NCBI GenBank assembly: GCA_002427885.1
Contig: DIZI01000008.1
Coordinates: 1 to 64,000, forward strand
DNA from: Paludibacter sp. UBA6032
GTDB taxonomy: Bacteria > Bacteroidota > Bacteroidia > Bacteroidales > Paludibacteraceae
DNA length: 64,000 nucleotides
Reading direction: 5' to 3'
Position 1 is the stretch's first letter, and every line of letters starts with the position of its first letter. The notes beneath the pieces are model-generated. The model was not told the DNA's origin. It worked only from the letters and a program-made list of their open reading frames with translations, and ran no database searches. Shown here piece after piece: positions 1 through 9,380 of this stretch. The translations under genes and the position numbers were made by a program.

Positions 1-17
1 AAATTTTTGTCATGTAC

Positions 18-212
18 TTAGGAGAAATCCTTATAAACCTGATCTTCGCCCTGATAAACGAATTTGGTAAACACAGGAGCATTTTTGACCTGAGTCGTTT
101 TTTTCTTAGTGTTTCCGGAAAATCCGGAAATTGAAAAAACTGTCATAAAAACTACCAATAAAACAGTTTGCCTTTTTCCCAATAGATTTGGTTCGAAATT
201 CGTGTTTCTCAT
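18..212 (-). pseudogene. 5' stub of a GH43-type secreted enzyme
   Basis: The 64-codon reading frame encodes a signal-peptide-like N-terminus followed by a lysine/threonine-rich linker and a segment ending VYQGEDQVYKDFS, then a stop. In Bacteroidota GH43 xylosidases/arabinofuranosidases a segment of this type (FxYxGxDxVYK) directly precedes the first blade of the five-bladed propeller. Here the reading frame ends where the catalytic domain should begin, so this is most likely the surviving 5' end of a broken GH43 gene. The last bases before the window edge show no continuation in the other frames that I can recognise. It could instead be a frameshifted gene whose remainder lies outside the window. 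Confidence 0.5.
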
Positions 213-287
213 TGATTAAAAATATTTAATGTTATGTTATTTACTTATTAAAATATAGGTTTTCCCTTTTTCCGTTGCCAAATCGTA

Positions 288-377
288 TCACATTTTGAGT
301 TTTCCACCCCGTTGTGCCTGAGCATACGTCAAAGACAACAACATGCAAATTGAAACCAATCGTGAAACTTTTTTCAT
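288..377 (-). pseudogene. Signal-peptide stub of a lost secreted protein
   Basis: On the minus strand an ATG at 377 opens a 29-codon frame: a lysine-containing start, a hydrophobic core, then AQAQRGGKLKM and a TGA. It looks like an intact Bacteroidota signal peptide with almost no mature protein. The bases downstream (about 240-287) stay open in neighbouring frames for a few residues but match nothing I recognise. The gene just downstream (18-212) is another such stub, so two truncated genes lie back to back at the end of this operon. Confidence 0.4.
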
Positions 378-407
378 TGTGTACTTAAATATCTTATGTT
401 TCAAAAA

Positions 408-1709
408 TCAGTTTAATTTCTGAACAGGTACAATCACCTGATATTTACCACTTAAATGCATCAAACTAAATAAATACAGCAACCCGTCGTAATACGGATC
501 AAAATATCCATCGTCATAAGGTTCTAATTTGGCTTTCCACAATGTTTGAATATAATCCAGATCCTGATTAATAAGACTGGTCGAAGCTACTGTTGCTACT
601 AATCCAATCGAATGTCTTAAACGTTGAAAATCACTCCCTGATTTCAGAATAAATTCCGGCTTTGATCCATCCATGTTAAACTGATCTTCGAAAGTATTGA
701 TTCCTTTCGACTTGAAGAAACTCTGAATCCGCTTCGCATAATTCTGTTGCCACTGTTTATCTTTGCCAAACCAAATATAATCCATAGAAATATTCATAGG
801 CACGCGCCAAGAATCGTATCGGAATGCAGCCGGCATCCAGCGACTTGAATGAGCTTGCCCACTGAAATCCGTATAATCGGCATTTAATCCTGTAACAGGA
901 TGACATGCTCTGTGAAGAAAAACACGCGAAGTATCAGCGCAATCGCGATAAAATTGTTCATGCCCATCTTTGGCATATATTGCCCATACATCCATAAATG
1001 CCGGCAAATGATACGACGGATCCGTCCAGTTGTAAGCTCCTCCTTCGGGAACAAAACTTATTTGTTTGTGCTCCACATTAATCAAATTGTAAATATTCCC
1101 AGTTCCATCTTTTTTCCACATGGCATCCAAAATCCTGCGTGCTTCAGCATAATAATCGATACCGGTAATATTTCCCCAGCGGTTCGATGCAAAAAGCAAA
1201 CTGGTAATAAAATAAAGTTCTCCATCCGAAGCTGATCCGGGAGAATTCTGTTTCATTTTCACAGGATCGAAACTCCATGCAAAATATCCTTCGCGAGGTC
1301 CACTCTGATGTTGCATATATTTTTTGGACCATCTCCAAATTATGTCAAAAACTTCTTTTTTATCAAGTTGAACAGCTACCATCATCCCGTACGATAGACC
1401 TTCGGTACGCACATCATGATTTTTAATATCTGAAAGATACGCCATTGAATCGCCAACTTCGAAATAAATACGGTTCGAGCCCTCAAAAAGATCGTTATAT
1501 GCTTTTTCCACTTTTTGATCTATCTCATTTTGGTTATACCCAGCTTCGAGAAAGACATTAGGATATTTCCCGGTATAAAAAGCGGCCTTGTTTTGCTCTT
1601 TTTTTGAAATTTTTCTGGAATTCCCTGCATCAGCCATATAAATGGACAAGCACATGCCAAAAATCAGAAACGCTATTTTAATATTACAATACACTCCTTT
1701 AAAAATCAT
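408..1709 (-). CDS. GH8 reducing-end xylose-releasing exo-oligoxylanase-like enzyme
   Basis: The 433-residue protein has an N-terminal signal sequence (about residues 1-29) and then a single (alpha/alpha)6 GH8 domain. Family landmarks are visible: TEGLSYGMM with Glu103 as the probable general acid, the SASDGE motif around Asp162, and YDSWRVP with Asp299 as the probable base. This arrangement and the size fit the Rex subgroup, which releases xylose from the reducing end of xylo-oligosaccharides (EC 3.2.1.156), rather than GH8 chitosanases or endoglucanases. It is the last intact gene of the minus-strand arm, 129 bases after the GH127/146 gene. Its presence argues that this arm also handles xylan oligomers. 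The export route is probably periplasmic, since no lipobox or T9SS tail is seen. Sub-specificity is inference. Confidence 0.85.
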   Translation of the reverse strand: MIFKGVYCNIKIAFLIFGMCLSIYMADAGNSRKISKKEQNKAAFYTGKYPNVFLEAGYNQNEIDQKVEKAYNDLFEGSNRIYFEVGDSMAYLSDIKNHDVRTEGLSYGMMVAVQLDKKEVFDIIWRWSKKYMQHQSGPREGYFAWSFDPVKMKQNSPGSASDGELYFITSLLFASNRWGNITGIDYYAEARRILDAMWKKDGTGNIYNLINVEHKQISFVPEGGAYNWTDPSYHLPAFMDVWAIYAKDGHEQFYRDCADTSRVFLHRACHPVTGLNADYTDFSGQAHSSRWMPAAFRYDSWRVPMNISMDYIWFGKDKQWQQNYAKRIQSFFKSKGINTFEDQFNMDGSKPEFILKSGSDFQRLRHSIGLVATVASTSLINQDLDYIQTLWKAKLEPYDDGYFDPYYDGLLYLFSLMHLSGKYQVIVPVQKLN

Positions 1710-1838
1710 TATTTTTCTATATTAATTTCATTATTCCCATGCTTTGCATTTCATTTATTTTGTTATCCTACTCCAAATAGATCAAAATAAATAGAATTAT
1801 TACGAAACTTCTCTTCAATGATTGAGATTTAACTCACG

Positions 1839-4232
1839 TTATTTTTTTCTTATCAAACGAACATAATATACTCCACCAGCTATATTTCCAGTAATCGCCT
1901 GAAATTTAACCCGAATAGATTCTTTCCCTTTAACCATTTCGTCAGGTATAGAATATTCGATATTTTGAAATTTTGGTTGAATCCATCGTCCTGTATTGTC
2001 TTCTGTCAATAGTTTTTCGTCATCAATATAAATATCAAATTTTCGACCACCCCGTTCGGCTCCACAATAGCGCACAATTAACGACAAGTCGGTTTCAGAA
2101 TTTGTGGACATTTTGTAACTGAAAAAACCACCATTACTGGCATCGCGCCAAAATTCATCAAGTTTATTACCTGTATTCGATTTTTCCTTTTGAATAAAAT
2201 GATCTGCTTCAGGTTGCTGCTCTCCAGGTGCTACAAAATCGATAGTGTGTTTCTGTAGTTCGTTTTTCTGTTTTTCAATCACCGAAAGCGAATCGAGATA
2301 AGAACGATAACCGTTGTTGGATAAAGTCATCCAGTACATTTCGTATCTGGCATCATGAATTTTATAAAATGGCTCCAGTACTAAATTAGCTGCATTAATA
2401 ATTTTAACGTCTGGAGCGAATGTAAAGGTGAACTGTTTTCCTGCTGCCGGAACTATTTTATTTGCGAGTGAGTTAACATCGTCCTCAACAATAATGGGCG
2501 CTTCGTTTAACGGTAACTTTTTACCACTAGCTATATGCCCCCATCGACTATCATCAGCAATTAATCCTTTCAAGTCTTCAGTTCCTGTTTTAGCACTTAA
2601 CAAAATAGGTCCGTGCATAAACGCAATATAGTTGGACACATTAGGTAGATGTTCTATTCTGTTATGCATTGGCAATTTAACGACAAGTACATCGCCTTTT
2701 TTCCATTTTCGTTCGATACAAACGTAAGATGATGGATGCGCTGTAACTGAAATGTTCTTTCCATTGACCAAAACTTTCAATGCTCCATCGCTCACCCAAT
2801 ACGGATAACGAATCATTAGTTTAAACTGGGCAGAGCCATTAGTTATGGTGAGCTTAGTCTGTTCTTCATCAGGGAAATTAGTTTCCTGTCTGATTTTAAT
2901 ATTCTTGTTCATCCAGTTAAGTTCCGATGCGATAAAAAGATTCAGGAACAACGAATCATCTGAATGTGTGTAAATAAATTGTCCGTATTTCCCATGATTT
3001 TCCATTCCACTCCCTACACAACACCACATGCCTTTGTTAGGTGCCGAATAAACTCTGTAGTGACGAGGGCGAGCAGGTGTAAAGTAAACATAACCGCCAT
3101 TATCTGGGTTTTGAGTGGATAATATGTGATTATATATTGTCCGTTCGTAATAATCGGCGTATTTGGCCAAAGGATGAATACGAAACAAATCCTCAGTCAG
3201 TTTCAACATGTTATACGAATTGCAGGTTTCGGGACCTTCCACATCGTTTACAAAATCGGTGCAAGCTGCAACGCTTGGAAAAAATTCTCTTCGGCTGTTA
3301 CCTCCAAATGCAAGAGAACGATTGGTTGTTACGGTTTCCCAGAAGAAACTTCCTGCTTTGCTGTATTCTGCATTATGACTCAGTTCCCCTATTCTCTCAA
3401 ATCCAATAGCTTTCGGTACTTGAGTATTTGCATGTTTGTTGTCCAGATTATCCTTGCCTTCTGACATTGGAACAAGCAACATTTTGTGTGAAAAGCGTTC
3501 TGCTGCAGTCAAATATATTTTATCTCCTGTCATTTGATACGCATCTGCCAGTGTTTCGTTCATCCCTCCTTGCTCGGTGTCAAGCATCGATTGCATTTGA
3601 TCATCTGATAGTTCGGAAGTAATATTGATTGCCCAATCGCAAAACTTTAAAAAGATAATTTTAGCATCTTCGTTTCCGGCATATAACCATGCATCCCTCA
3701 ATCCTGCATACATTTTATGTACATTGTACCACGGAACCCATGCGGTGTGAAAAGTAGTAAAATCGCCCTTCTGAAATGTTTTCCATATATTTTTACTGTT
3801 AGGAACAGCACCCACATAACCGTTTCCCCAGTCTGGAAAATTGGCCGTATTTGCATCCTGACAAGATTTGAGCTCTGAAATCATGTATTCCATACGCTTT
3901 TTGCATTCGGCATTACCAGTTTCGGCATAATTTATTGCTAAAGCTGATAAATAATGACCGCCAATATGACCATCCAGGCCATCCCAGTTAGGATAGCTTT
4001 TTGCTTTTTCGGGCAATTCGGCTTCTTTTCTGTATCCAGCCAAAAGTCTGTCCACATCGTATTCCAAAAGCGTTTGAATATTCAAATCACGAGCATGCTT
4101 GAACGGGCCGTCAAGCAATTTTACATCTCCAATCGGAAATTCATTTGGGTATAATTTATCCTGAGCCTGAATAGTCATGCACAGAAATAAAAGACAAGAA
4201 ATCAAAAATGAAACCTGATTAATCCTTTTCAT
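1839..4232 (-). CDS. GH127/GH146-type beta-L-arabinofuranosidase (DUF1680)
   Basis: The 797-residue secreted protein begins with a signal peptide ending in QAQ and carries an (alpha/alpha)6 DUF1680 catalytic domain, followed by beta-sandwich domains. The zinc/thiolate site typical of this clan is visible: GPETCNSYN supplies Glu335 and Cys337, and MWCCVGSG supplies the Cys pair 404/405, one of which is the nucleophile in characterised GH127 enzymes. The C-terminal 200 residues form an extra domain (DUF6805-like, ending in YYVRLIRKK) that the shorter GH127 of this window (53944) lacks. The expected action is removal of beta-L-arabinofuranose from oligosaccharides in the periplasm. The gene sits 10 bases from the esterase gene at 4243 and is in the same operon. 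I cannot separate GH127 from GH146 by eye. Confidence 0.82.
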   Translation of the reverse strand: MKRINQVSFLISCLLFLCMTIQAQDKLYPNEFPIGDVKLLDGPFKHARDLNIQTLLEYDVDRLLAGYRKEAELPEKAKSYPNWDGLDGHIGGHYLSALAINYAETGNAECKKRMEYMISELKSCQDANTANFPDWGNGYVGAVPNSKNIWKTFQKGDFTTFHTAWVPWYNVHKMYAGLRDAWLYAGNEDAKIIFLKFCDWAINITSELSDDQMQSMLDTEQGGMNETLADAYQMTGDKIYLTAAERFSHKMLLVPMSEGKDNLDNKHANTQVPKAIGFERIGELSHNAEYSKAGSFFWETVTTNRSLAFGGNSRREFFPSVAACTDFVNDVEGPETCNSYNMLKLTEDLFRIHPLAKYADYYERTIYNHILSTQNPDNGGYVYFTPARPRHYRVYSAPNKGMWCCVGSGMENHGKYGQFIYTHSDDSLFLNLFIASELNWMNKNIKIRQETNFPDEEQTKLTITNGSAQFKLMIRYPYWVSDGALKVLVNGKNISVTAHPSSYVCIERKWKKGDVLVVKLPMHNRIEHLPNVSNYIAFMHGPILLSAKTGTEDLKGLIADDSRWGHIASGKKLPLNEAPIIVEDDVNSLANKIVPAAGKQFTFTFAPDVKIINAANLVLEPFYKIHDARYEMYWMTLSNNGYRSYLDSLSVIEKQKNELQKHTIDFVAPGEQQPEADHFIQKEKSNTGNKLDEFWRDASNGGFFSYKMSTNSETDLSLIVRYCGAERGGRKFDIYIDDEKLLTEDNTGRWIQPKFQNIEYSIPDEMVKGKESIRVKFQAITGNIAGGVYYVRLIRKK

Positions 4233-4242
4233 AAATAATATA

Positions 4243-5094
4243 TTATTTTAAATCGTTTATTTTGTAACCCAGAATAGAAAGCATTTTTTCAGCATAACGT
4301 TTGCCCAGTTCTCTGTAACCGGCAACAGTAAAATGTAAATTGTCACCTCTTTGAGGACAACCAGCCGAAGATATTACAAATGAATTAGGGATTTCCTGAG
4401 GTAAAGTTGCAATAATTTCATTCATACTTGCACAAGCCCCTCCCTGATCTGCATTAACAGTTTCCCCGGCCAAAAGCGCTATTTTCTTTGGATTAAGTTT
4501 CAAGTCTTTCATCAGATTATCGTAAACCAACTTCACTTTTTTTGTCCAAAGCGTATCGTTGGTATTTGACTCACCCTGATGCAACAATATTCCTTTTATA
4601 ATTCCATCTTTTTGAGCCAATTTTGCCATTTCTACAAGGCGAGCATAAGGATTTCCATCGTATTCTTTCACCATATTTTTCAGCCAGTCAGGAGAAGTTG
4701 AAACATAGGATTGATAATTATCCTTATCGAATAGCTCAATCTTACAACCTCCAACTGCAACGTTAATAACCCCGACAGTAATATCTTTTGGAAGATTAAA
4801 AACCATAGTTTTTCCAAAATAATCTGCAGGAGTAAGCCCTGTGTGGCATCTGCATAATGGAGGAACGGCAGTGTACCAGTTTCCTTTTGTTCTATTCAAA
4901 TTTGGACAATCAACAGCTTCCATTACTTTAAAACGACTATCAACAATGGTATCCTGTGGTTCGAATCGGGCATTGCCTTCCATGTTCGATTGTCCGAAAC
5001 AAAGGAAGATATAGAAATTTGGATCTTGGGAAAATGCTTTAGATCCCGACAGTATAATCCCTACGATAAAGATTATTAAAGTTTTGATTTTCAT
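4243..5094 (-). CDS. SASA/CE6-type acetylesterase
   Basis: This is a secreted SGNH-fold esterase of 283 residues when started at the ATG at 5094; the longer frame begins with TTG at 5115 and would spoil the signal peptide. After the signal sequence, FGQSNMEG provides the block I nucleophile Ser36, LLHQGESN matches block III, and DNLHFTVAGYRELG carries the Asp/His pair near the C-terminus. This pattern is that of the DUF303/SASA family, which includes CE6 acetylxylan esterases and sialate O-acetylesterases. Given the neighbours (carboxylesterase, GH3, GH127), removal of acetyl groups from hemicellulose oligosaccharides is the likely role. It is tightly packed in the minus-strand operon. Confidence 0.8.
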   Translation of the reverse strand: MKIKTLIIFIVGIILSGSKAFSQDPNFYIFLCFGQSNMEGNARFEPQDTIVDSRFKVMEAVDCPNLNRTKGNWYTAVPPLCRCHTGLTPADYFGKTMVFNLPKDITVGVINVAVGGCKIELFDKDNYQSYVSTSPDWLKNMVKEYDGNPYARLVEMAKLAQKDGIIKGILLHQGESNTNDTLWTKKVKLVYDNLMKDLKLNPKKIALLAGETVNADQGGACASMNEIIATLPQEIPNSFVISSAGCPQRGDNLHFTVAGYRELGKRYAEKMLSILGYKINDLK

Positions 5095-5123
5095 ATTTCT
5101 AGTATTTAAAAACAAATCAATAA

Positions 5124-6686
5124 TTATTTAGCCCAAGCTTCTCCTTCAGGAGTTCTTCTCCACTTGAAGTAAGTATCCAACACTTTGAGTGATTCGGCAC
5201 TCGGCACCGGTCCTGTATGCGGTATTTGTTCGAAATACATCAATACCGGATTGGCATCACTGAAAGCAGGCCACTGAGGAACTCCTACACTGTTTGGATT
5301 TCCATATTTTGCAAAGTTTGTCCAATAAGTGCTCATTGCATCAGAAATTTCAATGTCGCTTTTAGTGGTTTGAGGATTCGATGCATCAAGATGATTAAAA
5401 ACATAAGCCACTTCCTGACCATGTGGAGATCCGTATCCATAAAGTGGTGAATCTTTAGGATAATCGGGATGCTGATCAAAATAGTAATAATACACCTTCG
5501 ATTTTCCTGTTTTTGATTGAAGCCTTGCCCAACTCCATGTCTGCCAACCGAAAGCTGCATCACGAGCCAGGTCACGAGCAGTTTTCGGAACCGAGTTTGA
5601 ATCAACCGGATAAGCTTTTATCAAATCGTCGGCAAATTTGCCATAGCGAAATTTAACACCATTAACGTATTTTTCCGGAGTGCGTCCGGGCGAAAAACTG
5701 GCACCTTCATCGGAGTTATATCCAATAAGTACCGCTACATCATTATATTTACCTGCCTCATAGATTTTGTACTGATCGTCGGGAATTACATATCCATCCG
5801 TAATCGGCCAACCACCACCCATTCCAAATCCCGTAGGAATTTTATCGGCAGGCAGTTTCCGAAGTTCGGCAATTGACGAAACACCTGCTTTTTGAACATA
5901 ACTCTGGCCTTCAGTTTCAGCTTGTTTCAACGTTTTCATATTTTCACCAGGGAAAGTAGTAGGACGTGTAGGTCCGAATGAACCGCCACTTTCTGAAATA
6001 GCTCCACGAAACAAGCCTTTTGCTAATGGTGAAGCACACAACATACTTACTGAAATACCTCCGGCTGATTCACCGAAAATGGTTACTTTATCAGGATCGC
6101 CACCAAAAGCAGCAATATTTTTTTGTATCCATTTTAGTCCGCCAATCTGATCAAGCAATCCGTAATTTCCCGAAATATGATCCGGGTTTTCTGCACTTAG
6201 TTCAGGGTGTGCCAAAAATCCGAACTGACCAACCCTATAGGCAATACTTACCAAAATAACACCTTTTTTTGCCAATTTGTCACCATTATAAACAGGTTCG
6301 GAGGTAGATCCGAAACTAAATCCGCCACCGTAGATCCAAACTAGAACCGGAACTTTTTCTTTTGCTGATTTAGCAGGTGTCCAGACATTAAGATACAAAC
6401 AGTCTTCACTTTTCCCCGAAGGAGGATTTCCTCCCTGCATTGGAGATGGAGCAAACTTAGTGGTTTGTTTTACACCCTGCCACTTTGCAGCTGGTTGTGG
6501 AGCTTTCCAGCGTAGATCGCCAACCGGAGGTGCAGCAAATGGAATTCCTTTATACACAGTCAAACCATCTTCGGAAACTCCCTGTAACAATCCTTCATTC
6601 ACCTTTACTGGCAAGGGTTGTTGCGCAAAACTTATTCCAAAGCAAAATACGATGAACGATGTAACTAATAATGCTGATTTTTTCAT
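5124..6686 (-). CDS. Type B carboxylesterase (alpha/beta hydrolase)
   Basis: The 520-residue secreted alpha/beta hydrolase has a signal peptide ending SFAQ. Hallmarks are the EDCLYLNVW motif near residue 95, the oxyanion loop YGGGFSFG around 120, and the nucleophile elbow FGESAGG with Ser207. The acid is probably the Glu in GYNSDEGASF and the base the His in SPHGQEVAYVF. This is the COesterase family, whose members in polysaccharide loci de-esterify acetylated or feruloylated side chains. A decayed copy of the same gene's 3' end lies at about 45140-45510 in the plus-strand arm, showing that the gene was duplicated and one copy lost. The real substrate ester is not determinable from sequence. 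Confidence 0.85.
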   Translation of the reverse strand: MKKSALLVTSFIVFCFGISFAQQPLPVKVNEGLLQGVSEDGLTVYKGIPFAAPPVGDLRWKAPQPAAKWQGVKQTTKFAPSPMQGGNPPSGKSEDCLYLNVWTPAKSAKEKVPVLVWIYGGGFSFGSTSEPVYNGDKLAKKGVILVSIAYRVGQFGFLAHPELSAENPDHISGNYGLLDQIGGLKWIQKNIAAFGGDPDKVTIFGESAGGISVSMLCASPLAKGLFRGAISESGGSFGPTRPTTFPGENMKTLKQAETEGQSYVQKAGVSSIAELRKLPADKIPTGFGMGGGWPITDGYVIPDDQYKIYEAGKYNDVAVLIGYNSDEGASFSPGRTPEKYVNGVKFRYGKFADDLIKAYPVDSNSVPKTARDLARDAAFGWQTWSWARLQSKTGKSKVYYYYFDQHPDYPKDSPLYGYGSPHGQEVAYVFNHLDASNPQTTKSDIEISDAMSTYWTNFAKYGNPNSVGVPQWPAFSDANPVLMYFEQIPHTGPVPSAESLKVLDTYFKWRRTPEGEAWAK

Positions 6687-6712
6687 AAGTATAATTTTCC
6701 TTCTTGTTAAAT

Positions 6713-9304
6713 TTATTTGATGTTGATTTTCAACATTTTCAATGATTTGACATCTGAACTATTTCCGTAAAATACTTCATAATCACCGGGGGTAACCATC
6801 ATTTTTCTCTGAGACCAGTCATAGAATTCGAATGAAGAAGGCGTTAAATCAATCGTAGCCTGTCCGGATTTACCCGCAGCCAATTCCACTCTTTGAAATC
6901 CACGCAATGTTTTAATCGGACCTTCAATATCATTTACTTTATGAATATACACCTGCACTATTTCCGTTCCTGATCTATTTCCTGAATTGGTGACCGGAAC
7001 CGTTAGTTTTATTGATTCATTAGTATTGATTTCTGCTTTATCTACTGTCGCATTTCCAATTTTGAAAGTTGTGTAACTCAACCCAAAACCAAACGGAAAT
7101 AATGGATTGGACATGAATCGATACGTACGTCCCTTCATGGAATAATCTTCAAAATCAGGTAACTGTTTCATGCTCTTGTAAAAAGTAATGGGTAATTTTC
7201 CCGATGGATTATAATCTCCAAAAAGCACATCGGCAACCGCTTGTCCGCCCGATTCGCCACCATACCAAGCCTGAAGAATGGCATCACAACTTTCGGTTTC
7301 AGGAACCAGAGCAATAGCCGAACCCGAACAGTTTACGAAGATCACCTTTTTACCGGCTTGTTTCAAAGCCTTTAAACAGTTTCGTTGCACAGTTGGAAGC
7401 TCAATATCTGTACGATCACCACCCTTGAATCCGGGGTAAGAAACCGGCATTTCTTCGCCTTCCAATAGTGAAGAAAGACCACCAACAAATACTACAACAT
7501 CAATTCCCTGAAGTTTATTAATAAGATTTGTAAAATCAACATCAACTTCTTTTCCAAAATTAAATTCGATATTAGCTTCCCAATTGTTTAGTTGTGCATA
7601 GCGAATTTCAATTTTATATTTCTTTCCGCTTTCAACTTTAAATGGAATTCGTGAAGGTAACGTTCTCCAGTTATCATATTTTGCAAGAGATTCTCCATTT
7701 ACAAATAATTCAAAATGTCCTGTAGCACCACACTTGAATACTATTTCTTCACTTTTTAAAGGTGTAAATTCAGTTTCATACTTACCCGAAAATCCTTCGA
7801 GACGAACTCCGGTCGCAAACTCGTGTTGCCCGGCAGTGGTTAATTTTATTGGTTCTGTAATTTGTTGTGTTGCAATAATATCTCCGGTAAGGTCTTTATT
7901 ATTCCAGTATGTGGCTTTAAACCCTTTCTTTCCACCAATTGAACATTGGGAAAAATAACTTTCGGTTACTTTATCCTCAACCAAATCGCATCCTTTCTCA
8001 TATACGATTTTATTGGCTGAAAGTTTGGAAGCAATACCATCGAGAATTGTAATTGTTCTTACCGGAGTTCCATTATAATTTCCCCATAACATTGGTTTAT
8101 CATTCGCATTAGGACCAACTACTGCAATTTTTTTTGATCTTGTCAGGGGAAGAATATTATTTTTATTCTGAAGAAGTGTCATCGATTCAAGGGCCATATC
8201 TAAGGCAAGCTTTTTATGCTCATCATTATTTACAACCGACATAGGAATTTTTGTCCATGGAACCAAAGCATCATTATCCATTTCACCCAAATCGAACCGA
8301 CCAATCAACACCCTCAACAGATGCTTATTTATTTCTTCTTCCGTTATCAAACCTTTCGCAACAGCATCAGGCAACTGTTTATAAATGTGACCAGCCCATT
8401 GGCATTCTACATCAGTTCCTGCCCAAACAGCCTTGGATGCTGCATGAACAGCATCAGATGATAATTTGTGGCTAGTATAAAAATCGGAGACAGCACCACA
8501 ATCAGAAACGACAAGATATTTAAAACCCCATTCATCTCTTAAAATTCGTTGAAGCAATTGAGTACTTCCACAACAAGGTTCATCTTCCAAACGCTGATAA
8601 GCACACATTACCTCACGAACATCGGCATCCTGAACCAAGGATTTGAATGCCGGAAGGTAAGTCTCCCACAAATCACGTGGATCAAGATTATTTACATTCA
8701 GGATATGACGGCTCCATTCGGGTCCGGAATGAACGGCAAAGTGCTTGGCACATGCCAGAAGTTTTTTGAATTTCGAATCGGAGGGTCCTTGCAAACCTTT
8801 TACCACCGAAACACCCATGCGTGAAGTAAGGTAAGGATCTTCCCCATAGGTTTCCTGGCCGCGTCCCCAACGTGGATCACGAAAGATATTGACATTTGGA
8901 GTCCAAACCGACAGGCTCAGAAATCTTTTATTTTCCAGTCCCTTTTGAGTTGCTTCATTATATTTGGCTCTCGTTTCATCAGAAACTGCATTGAAAATAC
9001 GATAAACTAAGTCATCATCGAATGAGGCGGCCATACCAACCGGTTCAGGAAAAACAGTTACATTTCCATTGTTGGCAAGTCCATGTAAAGCTTCACTCCA
9101 CCAATTGAATTTTTTGATGCCTAAATGCGGAATAGCTTCTGATACATCACACATCAAGGTCGCTTTTTCGCTCAAAGTCAAACGGGATATTAAATCATTA
9201 GCTCTTTGTTCGGAATTTAAGTTTGGATTTTGGTAAGGCAACTGTTGTGCCCATAAATTTGTGGAAATGATTAGAATGAAGGCAATTAGTGATGTTATTT
9301 TCAT
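6713..9304 (-). CDS. GH3 beta-xylosidase/beta-glucosidase with PA14 domain
   Basis: The 863-residue protein has a signal peptide (1-19), a GH3 N-terminal TIM barrel, a C-terminal GH3 sandwich split by a PA14 domain (about 455-590, from FKATYWNN to NFG), and a fibronectin III-like tail. The catalytic nucleophile is Asp268 in LVVSDCGAV; AKHFA (187-191) is the conserved Lys-His substrate-binding motif. WWSEALHG and the overall layout resemble Bacteroidota Xyl3-type enzymes, so it most likely removes non-reducing terminal xylose or glucose in the periplasm. In xyloglucan breakdown it would take glucose after GH31 has removed xylose. It lies 26 bases before the carboxylesterase in the same operon. 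Confidence 0.9.
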   Translation of the reverse strand: MKITSLIAFILIISTNLWAQQLPYQNPNLNSEQRANDLISRLTLSEKATLMCDVSEAIPHLGIKKFNWWSEALHGLANNGNVTVFPEPVGMAASFDDDLVYRIFNAVSDETRAKYNEATQKGLENKRFLSLSVWTPNVNIFRDPRWGRGQETYGEDPYLTSRMGVSVVKGLQGPSDSKFKKLLACAKHFAVHSGPEWSRHILNVNNLDPRDLWETYLPAFKSLVQDADVREVMCAYQRLEDEPCCGSTQLLQRILRDEWGFKYLVVSDCGAVSDFYTSHKLSSDAVHAASKAVWAGTDVECQWAGHIYKQLPDAVAKGLITEEEINKHLLRVLIGRFDLGEMDNDALVPWTKIPMSVVNNDEHKKLALDMALESMTLLQNKNNILPLTRSKKIAVVGPNANDKPMLWGNYNGTPVRTITILDGIASKLSANKIVYEKGCDLVEDKVTESYFSQCSIGGKKGFKATYWNNKDLTGDIIATQQITEPIKLTTAGQHEFATGVRLEGFSGKYETEFTPLKSEEIVFKCGATGHFELFVNGESLAKYDNWRTLPSRIPFKVESGKKYKIEIRYAQLNNWEANIEFNFGKEVDVDFTNLINKLQGIDVVVFVGGLSSLLEGEEMPVSYPGFKGGDRTDIELPTVQRNCLKALKQAGKKVIFVNCSGSAIALVPETESCDAILQAWYGGESGGQAVADVLFGDYNPSGKLPITFYKSMKQLPDFEDYSMKGRTYRFMSNPLFPFGFGLSYTTFKIGNATVDKAEINTNESIKLTVPVTNSGNRSGTEIVQVYIHKVNDIEGPIKTLRGFQRVELAAGKSGQATIDLTPSSFEFYDWSQRKMMVTPGDYEVFYGNSSDVKSLKMLKINIK

Positions 9305-9380
9305 ATTTTACAATTATATACCGATTCATAAGATGAATCATTTTGTTAAACTTATGTGTATTAGAATAAAGAACAAATTA

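Noticed and set aside
9324..9340. Small perfect inverted repeat GATTCAT-AAG-ATGAATC between GH31 and GH3
   Set aside because: The 7-base AT-rich stem is too weak to call a terminator or operator.
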